A stretch of DNA of 25,996 nucleotides from Anaerolineae bacterium (GTDB lineage: Bacteria > Chloroflexota > Anaerolineae > 4572-78 > J111), in the NCBI GenBank assembly GCA_023382535.1, contig JAHDWA010000100.1, forward strand, positions 1 to 25,996, written 5' to 3'. The translations under genes were made by a program, and so were the position numbers. Each line of letters begins with the position of its first letter. The stretch's first letter is position 1. A model generated the notes under the pieces. The model made no database searches. It was not told the DNA's origin and saw only the letters and a program-made list of their open reading frames with translations. Shown here one piece after another: positions 15,448 through 24,856 of the stretch.

Positions 15448-16194
15448 TTAGCCCACCATCCCTTTATAAATTGCCGTAGCCACGAGGCCCAGCGTATAAG
15501 CCGTAGTATAGTAAATAACCAACGGCTGCGGCCCGCGTCGCCAAAATAGGGCCAGAGACAAGACAGCCAAGATGGCAACCACGTACAAGTCCAGCCCAAT
15601 TTCCTCGAAGGCCAAGTTGGCAAAAATGCCCAGGGCGATAAATAAGCCGTTGATTACCAGGAAAACCCAATCTCGCTGGGTCATCTGTCCCCGGTAAGGA
15701 AAGAGAATTTGCAGAAACATCAGGGCGGCATTGACCATAACAAAGCCGGCAAAGAAGACCCAGTGGGAAAACTCGTCGTCATTGAAGATGATAACACGGC
15801 AAAGAGGACTGTCTTCGTCATCGAGGCAGAAGCGGACATGGAGATAGTTTGTCACCTCGTGGGTACCGTAGCTGGCTGCCAGGAGATAGACACCGATAAA
15901 AAAAGTTAGATTGAGAGCCAGGTGCCAGCGCCCTTCGCGGGTCGGGCTGTCGTACTCGACTTGCTTTTTCAACAGATAGAAGGCGATCATGCTGATCAAG
16001 GGTAAAACGAGCATGTTGAGCAAATCCACCCAGCGCAGAAATTCATTTGCGGCGACGTAGCCGGTGGTCAGGCTGCTCAAGCGGTTAATGGAAACCAGGA
16101 TGACATCTACCGATTGCACCAACAACAGCCAATGAATCCAGTTTAACCCTGATTCAACCGCTGGTCTGGCTAAGGTAGCCGTTCGTGGGGCCAT
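15448..16194 (-). CDS. Seven-helix membrane protein of unknown function
   Basis: This is a 248-residue polytopic protein with about seven hydrophobic helices (near residues 19-40, 58-75, 92-112, 141-165, 175-196, 200-219 and 223-245). A conserved-looking polar loop between helices 3 and 4 carries THEVTNYLHVRF, an acidic stretch with two cysteines (CLDDEDSPLC) and DDEFSHWVFF. These could bind metal or cofactor, but I recognise no family. The ATG at 16194 follows AAGGAG by about 12 bases. It is the first of three tightly coupled genes. Upstream, after a 158-base gap containing a large GC-rich hairpin, lies the cNMP/SAHH-like fusion gene, so full co-transcription may be attenuated. Confidence 0.85.
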   Translation of the reverse strand: MAPRTATLARPAVESGLNWIHWLLLVQSVDVILVSINRLSSLTTGYVAANEFLRWVDLLNMLVLPLISMIAFYLLKKQVEYDSPTREGRWHLALNLTFFIGVYLLAASYGTHEVTNYLHVRFCLDDEDSPLCRVIIFNDDEFSHWVFFAGFVMVNAALMFLQILFPYRGQMTQRDWVFLVINGLFIALGIFANLAFEEIGLDLYVVAILAVLSLALFWRRGPQPLVIYYTTAYTLGLVATAIYKGMVG

Positions 16195-16219
16195 ACGTTT
16201 GTCGCTCCTTCATAAATAA

Positions 16220-16305
16220 CCCTCACCCCCCAACCCCCTCGCTCTGCCCTCCCTACGATCGTCCCAATGGGAGAGGGGGCGTCGCGCCAGCGACGGGGGT
16301 GAGGG
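16220..16305. repeat. GC-rich intergenic palindrome in the four-gene cluster
   Basis: CCCTCACCCCC (16220-16230) is perfectly complementary to GGGGGTGAGGG (16295-16305). Inside, CCCCCTC (16234-16240) pairs with GAGGGGG (16273-16279), and CGTCGC/GCGACG forms another hairpin. This C-rich/G-rich palindrome type is widespread between bacterial genes. Here it separates the 1009-aa gene from its downstream partner and could cause partial termination. Confidence 0.85.
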
Positions 16306-16352
16306 CTTTTTCGTCGCTGGTGGTGTGACAAAGGCTCACAACGACTCCTCTA

Positions 16353-19300
16353 TTAATTCAGCGCCAGGGGGCAGCAGTAATCATCAATAGCGGCCCAAAA
16401 AACGGCCATATCTTCGGGGCGCAGATGAACATCCATTTTGTATAAACCGGGAGTAATCGGGGTGGTAGACAGCTTGACCAGGCTTAAGACCTGCATCGTC
16501 ACAATCGGGTCAATATACTCAGTTTTGACGCCTTTTTCGTGCCGGGCAAAGAAATTGACGACCAGGCCGTCGGCCAAAATAACAACTCGCTTGGCCTGTC
16601 CATTGACGACGAGATGATAAATGGAGCCAATATCGGGCCGTATCTCTTTGCGGATCGTTACATTTTTCTGAATTTTCTGAGCAATAAAATCGGCCAGACG
16701 CTCGCGCCATTCCGCTGAATTACTGCCGGTTAGGTCCATCGCTTCGGCCAGGGCGGGCGCAGCCTGGATAAAAGCTTGCATCGTCTCCTCCGTAAGGGGT
16801 GCGGCCAACAGGTTTTGCAGAGGGATAAAATCCTCGCCTTGCAGGAAGCTCATGCCCTCTTTGTAAAAGTCGGCAAACCAGCCGAGGCGGACTTCGACCG
16901 GAACAGGCACATGGGTCTGGAGCTTCAGCAAAATGTTCAAAAAGTCTATGGCCAGGCGAAATTCATAATCCTTGGAGGAAGCGCTGATCAAGGCCAGTTC
17001 GTCGGCCCGGTTCGACTTGTTCTGGCGGGCAAAAAAGTCGTCCAAATTTTTGGCGCTAAAAATAGGATAGCCGGTGCTGCCGATAATCGTATCAACGCCG
17101 TTGCAGAGAGGGCGTGACACATTGTTGAAGGTGAGCACAGTTGATGCAGCCAATAATGTGACTGCCTTCTGGCTGCGGCCCTGGCGCAGGCAGTAGCGCA
17201 CCCCTCGATTGTCCGGCAGGGGAATGGCCTCGAATTGCTGGTAGCCCGACTGCCGGGCAACATTCTGCCACAACTGCTGCAGCTCTTCTTCCGGCAGGGG
17301 ATAACTGTTGGTCAGGGCCAGCTCCTGATAAGAATGATGATTCGCCAAATAGGTCTGGATAGCCTGTTCAATGGCCGGATAATCGGGCTGGAAAACCCGG
17401 TCACTGTACGGACAGTTCAGGATGACGGGCAAACAATCATCGGCTACGACATAGCGCGGCAGCGAGCGATACTTGAGCCGGGCCGCGGCGTAAGGCAAGG
17501 TCGTCCGATCTATCTCCAGGGCGAACGAATGGTCCGAAATATCAACCGCAAAAATATTGGCGGTGCTGTTGTGGAGCATAGTCAATTGTTCCACCAGCCG
17601 GGTCCCAATGGCACCATTGCCGCCAATTACGGCAATCCGGCGGGTTTGAAAGGTGGGCAGGCCCAAACGGCCAAAGGAGGTCGCGGCGGCATGGATGACC
17701 GCTTCGCCCACGCCCATCGCTTCAAAGACAGCTTTGATGTCGCTGCGCGCGTTAGACAGCACCGGCAAAAGGGCCAGGCCCTGATTCTCTTCAATCATTT
17801 GCAGATTCTTGCGCTCGCCGGCCACCGTCACCTCGACCACCCCCACAATCAAACCTTCATCTACCGCCGACTTGACGAGGGCGTGGCGCGGGTGCCGGCT
17901 GTTTTTATAAATCTCATAAATCTTGGCGACGATATAGCCCCCATCCTCGTACACAATCAACCGTTCTCCCCGCTCCCGGCATTTCTGCAGCGCCTGGGCC
18001 AGCCGGTATTCGGCCAGGGCTTGCATGGCGGTGAGATAATCGCCGGTGACAACCGGGTCGGCATAGAGGTCAGCAATATCGTGCTCGGTTTGGGTCTCCA
18101 AAAATGAAGACTGCTTGAAATCAAACAGGTACTGGGTTGGCTCGGTGGGATGGGTGACGAGCTTGAGCGACATGTAATTATGGTTGGAGGCGTGGTCTAA
18201 CATGGTAATGTAATCCCAATTCACATCGCCGTAGGGAATACCGATGAAGGTATCAATCTGATAGCCCAGTTCCTGAATAGTCTGTAAGGTCCGGGCCGTT
18301 TCGTGGGAACGGTGATGAATAATGATGACCCGCAACCTGGAGTCATCCAGCTCTTTCTGAGGCAAAGTATCATAAATATACTTTTGCACCGGCATGGCGA
18401 TATTGGCAATGATTTGCCTGGCCCGGCTGTGGGTTGAGGTCTCCTCGTCGGTGTAAATATAGAGAAACAGGCTGGCGGTAGTGGTCCGACTGGCTTCATC
18501 GTAGCGCGTCCCCTTGATCTGCCACTCCAGGGTGTAGGGGCGGGTGTAGTCGTCTATGGTTTTCCAGACCATCAATTTGCCGGTGCGCCGGTCGGCCCCT
18601 GGTTTTAACTCATAGCGGCAGGAGGCCTCGGCGATGCGGTCGGAAATCTGGCCTGACCGGATAATCGAGAACAGGGCGTTAAAAGCCACCGCGCCGGAGG
18701 GTTCGCCGGGGCCGATCAGGCGCTGCAAAATGGCCGACTCGACGAAGAAAGAAACTTCCAGGGCTTCCTTCTCCGGAATTTGGGGCAGCAGACGCCCCGG
18801 GCCAGACAGGATAAAGTTCTCCGGGCTGCGAATGACCACAAGTTTTTCCAGGGGGATAATCGGGTTGCAGTCGCGCGCCTGGGTGGCCAGTTGTTCAACC
18901 AGGGCTGTCAGAAAATAGCTGGACAGCATGCTTTGGATTAGCCGCGTATTGCTGCCGCGCAATTTGTCAGACAGGTCGCGGGTGATATTGTGCATAATGA
19001 TCTGGGCTTGCAGGACGTTGTCAAAGATCTGGGGAGGAATAATCATGAGTTTGGTGTCATCCCGGGTGGCGACAATCGTTGCCTCACGGGGATATTTGCC
19101 CACAACCGCAACCTCACCAAACGACTCTCCGGGGCCAAAGGTGCGGATGACTCGCAACTGGGTCGAACCTTTTTCTACGGTGCCTAGCTTGGCCGGGTCT
19201 ACCTCAACCGCAACTTCACCTTCCAACACGATATACATTTCACGCCCCCAGCTATTCTCCTCAAAAACAACCTCCCGGCGCTGGTAGGTGACAATCTGGT

Positions 19301-19382
19301 TGGTAGCTACCAGCGCTTCCAGTTGTTCAGTCGAGAGTCCATGCAAAATGGGCGCTTTTTTTAATAATTCGATATAGGACAT
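16353..19382 (-). CDS. Cyclic-nucleotide-binding domain fused to a divergent S-adenosylhomocysteine-hydrolase-like region
   Basis: This is a 1009-residue soluble multidomain protein. Residues 1-150 are a CAP/PKA-type cyclic-nucleotide-binding domain, with phosphate-binding cassette FGEVAVVGKYPREAT (88-102) including the key Arg. Residues 150-345 are unrecognised, with a beta-rich part (YTLEWQIKG). From about 345 the chain follows SAHH order: a TLQTIQELGYQIDTF segment, YEDGGYIV (478-485; Asp480 matches the substrate-binding Asp), VGVVEVTVAG, the NAD-binding AVIGGNGAIGTRL (584-596), DTIIGSTG (764-771) and the C-terminal VVILADGLVVNFF (933-945). Compared with true SAHH, an extra ~120 residues sit at about 620-740. 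Several catalytic positions look changed; for example the CNIGH histidine aligns with SASSK. It is probably a regulatory or altered-specificity enzyme. A 155-base gap separates it from the cupin gene upstream. The start ATG has a weak GGGGA site. Confidence 0.85.
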   Translation of the reverse strand: MSYIELLKKAPILHGLSTEQLEALVATNQIVTYQRREVVFEENSWGREMYIVLEGEVAVEVDPAKLGTVEKGSTQLRVIRTFGPGESFGEVAVVGKYPREATIVATRDDTKLMIIPPQIFDNVLQAQIIMHNITRDLSDKLRGSNTRLIQSMLSSYFLTALVEQLATQARDCNPIIPLEKLVVIRSPENFILSGPGRLLPQIPEKEALEVSFFVESAILQRLIGPGEPSGAVAFNALFSIIRSGQISDRIAEASCRYELKPGADRRTGKLMVWKTIDDYTRPYTLEWQIKGTRYDEASRTTTASLFLYIYTDEETSTHSRARQIIANIAMPVQKYIYDTLPQKELDDSRLRVIIIHHRSHETARTLQTIQELGYQIDTFIGIPYGDVNWDYITMLDHASNHNYMSLKLVTHPTEPTQYLFDFKQSSFLETQTEHDIADLYADPVVTGDYLTAMQALAEYRLAQALQKCRERGERLIVYEDGGYIVAKIYEIYKNSRHPRHALVKSAVDEGLIVGVVEVTVAGERKNLQMIEENQGLALLPVLSNARSDIKAVFEAMGVGEAVIHAAATSFGRLGLPTFQTRRIAVIGGNGAIGTRLVEQLTMLHNSTANIFAVDISDHSFALEIDRTTLPYAAARLKYRSLPRYVVADDCLPVILNCPYSDRVFQPDYPAIEQAIQTYLANHHSYQELALTNSYPLPEEELQQLWQNVARQSGYQQFEAIPLPDNRGVRYCLRQGRSQKAVTLLAASTVLTFNNVSRPLCNGVDTIIGSTGYPIFSAKNLDDFFARQNKSNRADELALISASSKDYEFRLAIDFLNILLKLQTHVPVPVEVRLGWFADFYKEGMSFLQGEDFIPLQNLLAAPLTEETMQAFIQAAPALAEAMDLTGSNSAEWRERLADFIAQKIQKNVTIRKEIRPDIGSIYHLVVNGQAKRVVILADGLVVNFFARHEKGVKTEYIDPIVTMQVLSLVKLSTTPITPGLYKMDVHLRPEDMAVFWAAIDDYCCPLALN

Positions 19383-19537
19383 GGTTTAATTCCCCAGTAT
19401 CGTCTAAATAAGACCCCATATTATTGCGGAATGGCAGGGGCGAGGCAGGTCGAAAAATTGGCTACTTTGTTCTGAGAACACAGCACCAACCTACTTTGTC
19501 CCTATGCGGATATACCAGATAGTTGTTCTGGTTTTAC

Positions 19538-19939
19538 TTAGCCAGCCATTGGCCCATCAACATTAATGACCACCGGGCCGCCGCCAAAGCGGACAATAAC
19601 CAGAGCTTGCTCTCCCTCGGCGGGGTTTGACTCGCGGTGGATTTCCCCTTTGGGAATGTAGATGTAGTCGCCGGGTCGGCCCACGACTACGTTCTGACCA
19701 CCTGAGCCGAATTCCAGGCGGCAGTTGCCCTCTATGACATAGGCTACCGTTTCCCAATCGCCGTGATGATGCCAGTTGGAGATGTTGCCCGGCTTGGTCC
19801 GAGCAATGCCGACCCAGAGGTGATCCGTTTGGATGGCCTCCTCGCGAATCATTCCCGCCGTCTGAGCCGCAGCCATGATGCGCTCTTCGGGCCGGACTAA
19901 CTTGACCCCGCTTATGGGTTGTTTTTGATCCATCGTCAT
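19538..19939 (-). CDS. Small single-domain cupin protein
   Basis: This is a 133-residue cupin. Motif 1 is NWHHHGDWETVAYVIEGNCR (residues 55-74), giving the His-x-His and Glu metal ligands. Motif 2 is PGDYIYIPKGEIHRESN (89-105), giving the second His. Such beta-barrel proteins bind a divalent metal and act as dioxygenases, isomerases or sensors; this sequence does not tell which. The ATG at 19939 follows AAGGAG by nine bases. It shares orientation with another cupin gene upstream, across a palindromic repeat, and with the cNMP/SAHH-like gene downstream. Confidence 0.9.
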   Translation of the reverse strand: MTMDQKQPISGVKLVRPEERIMAAAQTAGMIREEAIQTDHLWVGIARTKPGNISNWHHHGDWETVAYVIEGNCRLEFGSGGQNVVVGRPGDYIYIPKGEIHRESNPAEGEQALVIVRFGGGPVVINVDGPMAG

Positions 19940-19990
19940 TGCTTATGTCTCCTTCAAAACAGTAAATGGTACGGTTACTACTCAGCCTAT

Positions 19991-20070
19991 CAGGTGACTG
20001 GCACTTCTATCGCTGAGGTCTGATTTTGCTTCAGCGATGTATTTATTGAAGCGAAAGTGCCAGTCACCTG
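19991..20070. repeat. Long perfect inverted repeat between the two cupin genes
   Basis: CAGGTGACTGGCACTT (19991-20006) and its exact complement (20055-20070) form a 16-bp stem. Inside, ATCGCTGA (20009-20016) pairs perfectly with TCAGCGAT (20031-20038). An alternative GCTTCA/TGAAGC pairing (20029-20034 with 20047-20052) competes with it. No T tract follows, so it is not a simple terminator; it looks like a REP-type element. Confidence 0.88.
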
Positions 20071-20086
20071 GGTATTACGATGATCC

Positions 20087-20455
20087 TTATATCTCAAAAA
20101 AGTCATCCGCTGTCCAGGGAGGAGCGCAGACAACTAAAAATTCAAGGTCTTCGGTTTCCTTGTTAAAAACCTGATGCACTTCGCCCGGCATAATCAGGCA
20201 CGACTGCCCCGGCGACAAGGTAAAGTGATGGTCGTCAATCACCATCGTCGCTTTACCTTTGAGCAGGTAATAGGTTTCTTCGGAGACTTTGTGGTAATGG
20301 CGAGGAGATAATTTACCATGAGGAACCACTGCGTGAGCTAAACTATGTTTGGTCGTCCCGCCGGCTTCCGGAAGGCTGCCCACTAATTCGTAGATAATCT
20401 CGCCCAGCGGGGCCAAAAACGGTTCGGCAATTTCTGCTTTGGTGGTCACTCTCAT
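20087..20455 (-). CDS. Small single-domain cupin protein
   Basis: This is a 122-residue cupin. Motif 1 is SPRHYHKVSEETYYLLKG (residues 50-67), giving His-x-His and Glu. Motif 2 runs LSPGQSCLIMPGEVHQVFN (80-98), giving the fourth ligand. The family covers metal-dependent sugar-modifying enzymes, dioxygenases and binding proteins; no substrate can be assigned. AAGGAGG lies five bases before the ATG at 20455, so translation should be efficient. A strong palindrome separates it from the next cupin gene. The two cupins differ clearly in sequence and are not recent duplicates. Confidence 0.92.
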   Translation of the reverse strand: MRVTTKAEIAEPFLAPLGEIIYELVGSLPEAGGTTKHSLAHAVVPHGKLSPRHYHKVSEETYYLLKGKATMVIDDHHFTLSPGQSCLIMPGEVHQVFNKETEDLEFLVVCAPPWTADDFFEI

Positions 20456-20536
20456 GGCTACCTCCTTATTAAGAAAGCAAGCGTGCTGCCAATTGTCTAT
20501 ACGCCCAGTTTATCCCAAGGGAATGTTCATTTTCCA

Positions 20537-20571
20537 GACCAAAAAGTGCTCATTTTTTACTCACTTTGGTC
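20537..20571. other. Hairpin upstream of the cupin gene
   Basis: GACCAAAAAGTG (20537-20548) pairs with CACTTTGGTC (20562-20571), with two bulged A residues. It lies about 80 bases before the cupin start on the minus strand and might be an operator or part of a 5' leader. The rest of the 435-base gap 20456-20890 holds the palindromic repeats and the dnaJ terminator; I see no gene in it. Confidence 0.55.
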
Positions 20572-20618
20572 AGGTGACAAAGGATAGGGGGAAAGTATCG
20601 GAGGAAAGGCGAGTCAGG

Positions 20619-20740
20619 AGCACGAGGCTGAAGCCATCGTGCTAAAAAAGCTAAGCCCGGTTGGGCTAAAATTGGCTTTTTTAGGGCGCTTCAGCGTCCT
20701 TTGTCCCCTCAGCTCGATGCTTCAGCGTCGGGCTACGAGC
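20619..20740. repeat. Cluster of REP-like palindromes
   Basis: Three stem-loops stand side by side. Bases 20619-20643 pair AGCACGA with TCGTGCT around GGCTGAAGCC. Bases 20642-20684 pair CTAAAAAAGC with GCTTTTTTAG around AGCCC-GGTT-GGGCT. Bases 20712-20740 pair GCTCG with CGAGC. GCTTCAGCGTC occurs twice (20688-20698 and 20719-20729). The same GCTTCAGCG core is present in the inter-cupin element near 20029, so these seem to be one repeat family. Confidence 0.8.
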
Positions 20741-20776
20741 GGCAATACGCTAACTCCTTGAAATCCATCTTGAGCC

Positions 20777-20806
20777 AATAAAAAAGCTACAGGTTGCCCT
20801 GTAGCT
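20777..20806 (-). terminator. Intrinsic terminator of the chaperone operon
   Basis: On the minus strand AGCTACAGG (20798-20806) pairs with CCTGTAGCT (20785-20793) around a GCAA tetraloop, followed by TTTTTATT. It lies 85 bases past the dnaJ stop. Confidence 0.93.
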
Positions 20807-20890
20807 CAGCTCAAAGATTATAGACCAACGACTCAGACCATCAGCTTGTCAATAACCCTTCGGCGGTCAGCGGTCTCCGGTCGGTGTCGT

Positions 20891-22030
20891 CTACATTCCC
20901 AATGCGTCGCGGATGCGGTCGAAAAAGCTCTTTTCCTTTTGGGGGATAACCTCGCGGTCGAGAGTTTTGCCCAATTCCAGCAGCAGATGGCGCTGCTCCT
21001 TGGTCAGGTTGGTTGGGGTGCGGACTTGCAGGGTGACAATCTGGTCCCCCCGGCCCATATTGCTGCCGTCGCGACGGAGGCGGGGCACACCTTTACCGCG
21101 CAGCCGGATGGTGTCGCCGGTTTGTGTGCCGGCGGGGATGGTCATCATCTCTTTACCATCCAGGGTCGGTACTTCAACTTCGTCTCCCAACGCCGCCTGG
21201 GTAATGTTAATGGCCAGTTCCAGATGAATCGTATCTTCATTACGGCGAAAATAGACATGAGGCTTGACCCGGATTACCACGTACAGATTGCCCGGTGGGC
21301 CGCCCAGCGCGCCGCTTTCACCTTCCCCCGACAGGCGAATTTGGGTACCATTGTCTACTCCGGCGGGCACTTTGACCGACAGGCGGCGCGTTTTTACGAT
21401 CCGGCCCTGCCCCCGGCACTCCCGGCACGGACTGGTAATGATTTCACCCCGGCCCTGGCAGCGGGGACAGGTGCCGATATTGATAAAAAAGCCAGTCTGC
21501 CGCCGAATTTCACCGGTACCGTTGCATTCCGGGCAGCGGATGGGCGATGTGCCGGGTTCGACGCCGCTGCCGTTGCATGTATTACAGGTCTCCTGGCGCG
21601 GCACTTCGATCTCTTTTTCCAGGCCAAAGACAGCCTCTTCAAATTCCAGGGTCATCTCATAGCGCAGGTCGGCGCCCCGGCGCGGGCCACCCCGCTGCCG
21701 GCGGCTCCGCCCGAATCCGCCCAGGCCGCCAAAGACCTCTTCAAAAATTTCAAAGGGGTCGCGAAAGCCGCCGAAATCCTGGAAGCCGCCAAAGCCGCCC
21801 ACCCCACCGACTCCAGCGTGACCGAAACGATCGTACAGGCTCCGCTTCTGTTCATCAGAGAGAATCTCGTAAGCCTCATTGACTTCTTTGAAGCGATCCT
21901 CGGCGTCCGGCTCTTTGTTAACATCGGGGTGATACTTGCGAGCCATCTGGCGATAGGCTTTTTTGATTTCTTCGGGTGAAGCGCTCTTGGCCAAGCCCAG
22001 CACTTCGTAGTAGTCACGTTTGTTGCTCAT
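20891..22030 (-). CDS. dnaJ: Chaperone protein DnaJ (Hsp40)
   Basis: This co-chaperone delivers substrates to DnaK and stimulates its ATPase. It is 379 residues long and complete. The J domain (5-70) has the HPD triad at 34-36. A Gly/Phe-rich region covers about 70-110. The zinc region has four CxxCxGxG repeats ([32 protein letters not shown]; Cys149 to Cys205). C-terminal substrate-binding and dimerisation parts follow. It is the last gene of hrcA-grpE-dnaK-dnaJ; a 76-base gap with a repeat hairpin separates it from dnaK. The ATG at 22030 has only a weak ribosome-binding site. An intrinsic terminator follows the gene. Confidence 0.98.
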   Translation of the reverse strand: MSNKRDYYEVLGLAKSASPEEIKKAYRQMARKYHPDVNKEPDAEDRFKEVNEAYEILSDEQKRSLYDRFGHAGVGGVGGFGGFQDFGGFRDPFEIFEEVFGGLGGFGRSRRQRGGPRRGADLRYEMTLEFEEAVFGLEKEIEVPRQETCNTCNGSGVEPGTSPIRCPECNGTGEIRRQTGFFINIGTCPRCQGRGEIITSPCRECRGQGRIVKTRRLSVKVPAGVDNGTQIRLSGEGESGALGGPPGNLYVVIRVKPHVYFRRNEDTIHLELAINITQAALGDEVEVPTLDGKEMMTIPAGTQTGDTIRLRGKGVPRLRRDGSNMGRGDQIVTLQVRTPTNLTKEQRHLLLELGKTLDREVIPQKEKSFFDRIRDALGM

Positions 22031-22050
22031 AGGAACCTGTCACATGTAAC

Positions 22051-22106
22051 AAAGTAGCAAGATAGCAGACAAAATCTGCCACCTTGCTACGTGCTACCCT
22101 GCTACT

Positions 22107-22108
<2 letters not shown>
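22051..22108. repeat. Repeat hairpin in the dnaK-dnaJ gap
   Basis: AAAGTAGCA at the left and TGCTACTTT at the right end of the gap are complementary. The right arm is built of about 8-base units (TTGCTACG, TGCTACCC, TGCTACTT). The hairpin abuts the dnaK stop codon. It is not followed by a T tract. Confidence 0.75.
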
Positions 22109-24011
<1,903 letters not shown>

Positions 24012-24059
24012 AATCTGGTACTCCTGTGATTGATGCTAAAAAGATGATAGACAATATTA

Positions 24060-24172
24060 AAAAGTTGGAGGGCTGGAAGACTGGTCTCTTCTACTGGTTC
24101 CAAAACTGAGTTTGGGAGCCAGTAGGATTGGAAGGTTGGCAAAAAATCCAGCCTCCCAATCCTCCATTCTTC
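24060..24172. repeat. Repeat hairpins in the grpE-dnaK gap
   Basis: Two stem-loops occur. Bases 24093-24123 pair ACTGGTTCCAAA with the run ending AGCCAGT. Bases 24124-24139 pair with 24148-24163, with two mismatches in 16. The units are TTGGAGGG- and TTGGAAGG-like, as in the element at 9611-9702. Confidence 0.8.
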
Positions 24173-24174
24173 CC

Positions 24175-24756
24175 CTACTTTGCCACCCGCACCAAAGCCG
24201 GTCGGATGACCCGGCTGCCGATTTGATACCCTTTGCGCAGCTCGCCAATAATCTGGCCTTCCTCGTGGTCGGGGCTATCTTCGTGGCTGACCGCCTCGTG
24301 TAAGTTGGGGTCAAAAACCCCGGCGGTGCTGATTGAACTGACCCCCTGGTCGTCCAATATTTTATCCAGTTTACGTTGGACCAGGCGAAACCCTTCGACC
24401 CAGCCCACAAGCTGGCCGTCGAGTTGGGGGGGCACATTTTGAAAGGCCAAGTCCATATCGTCCAGGGCGCTAATGACACCTTGCAGCACATCGGCCTTAA
24501 TCATATCACGCTGTAACTTCAGTTGCTCTTCCTGGCGTCTTTTATAATTAGCCAGTTCGGCTGCCGCTCGCTGCCACCCATCCAAATTTTGGGCGGCCTC
24601 CTGCTGCGCCTGTACCAGTTGCTGTTCCAGGCTGGTCGCTTCGGTCTCTTTGGCCGTGCCGTTGTCGCCGGAGGCAATTTCGGCCTCTCCGACAACAGAT
24701 TCTTTCTCCAGAATGGGTTCGTCCATGACTTGCTCTTTCTGCTTCTTTTTTGCCAT
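24175..24756 (-). CDS. grpE: Nucleotide exchange factor GrpE
   Basis: GrpE releases ADP from DnaK and acts as a thermosensor. The 193-residue protein has an acidic, disordered N-terminus, a long helix predicted for dimerisation at about 42-95 (including AAAELANYKRRQEEQ), and the C-terminal beta domain. The family signature reads as FDPNLHEAVSHEDSP and IGELRKGYQIGSRVIRPALV. The ATG at 24756 has a strong AGGAGGT five bases upstream. It is the second gene of the operon, 91 bases after hrcA; that gap is almost wholly occupied by a heptamer hairpin. Confidence 0.98.
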   Translation of the reverse strand: MAKKKQKEQVMDEPILEKESVVGEAEIASGDNGTAKETEATSLEQQLVQAQQEAAQNLDGWQRAAAELANYKRRQEEQLKLQRDMIKADVLQGVISALDDMDLAFQNVPPQLDGQLVGWVEGFRLVQRKLDKILDDQGVSSISTAGVFDPNLHEAVSHEDSPDHEEGQIIGELRKGYQIGSRVIRPALVRVAK

Positions 24757-24775
24757 AAGCTACCTCCTAAAAAAT

Positions 24776-24856
24776 AGTGGTTAGTAGTCAGTAGCTAGTA
24801 ATCAGTAGCTGGATATTTTTCCTGACTACTGATTACTGGTTACTATCCTACTGATT
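24776..24856. repeat. Heptamer-repeat hairpin in the hrcA-grpE gap
   Basis: Bases 24776-24810 are five in-register heptamers (AGTGGTT, AGTAGTC, AGTAGCT, AGTAATC, AGTAGCT). Bases 24822-24842 are three more in inverse orientation (CTGACTA, CTGATTA, CTGGTTA), followed by CTATCCTA and CTGATT. The two arms are complementary. The right arm runs into the last codons of hrcA. Confidence 0.9.

Noticed and set aside
17235..18107. A 290-codon plus-strand frame opposite the cNMP/SAHH-like gene
   Set aside because: There is no recognisable domain and no promoter; the opposite strand carries a coherent NAD-binding protein.
20846..21979. A 377-codon open frame on the plus strand, antisense to dnaJ
   Set aside because: It is a shadow of the GC-rich dnaJ gene. 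DnaJ on the minus strand has all family motifs, while the antisense translation has none.
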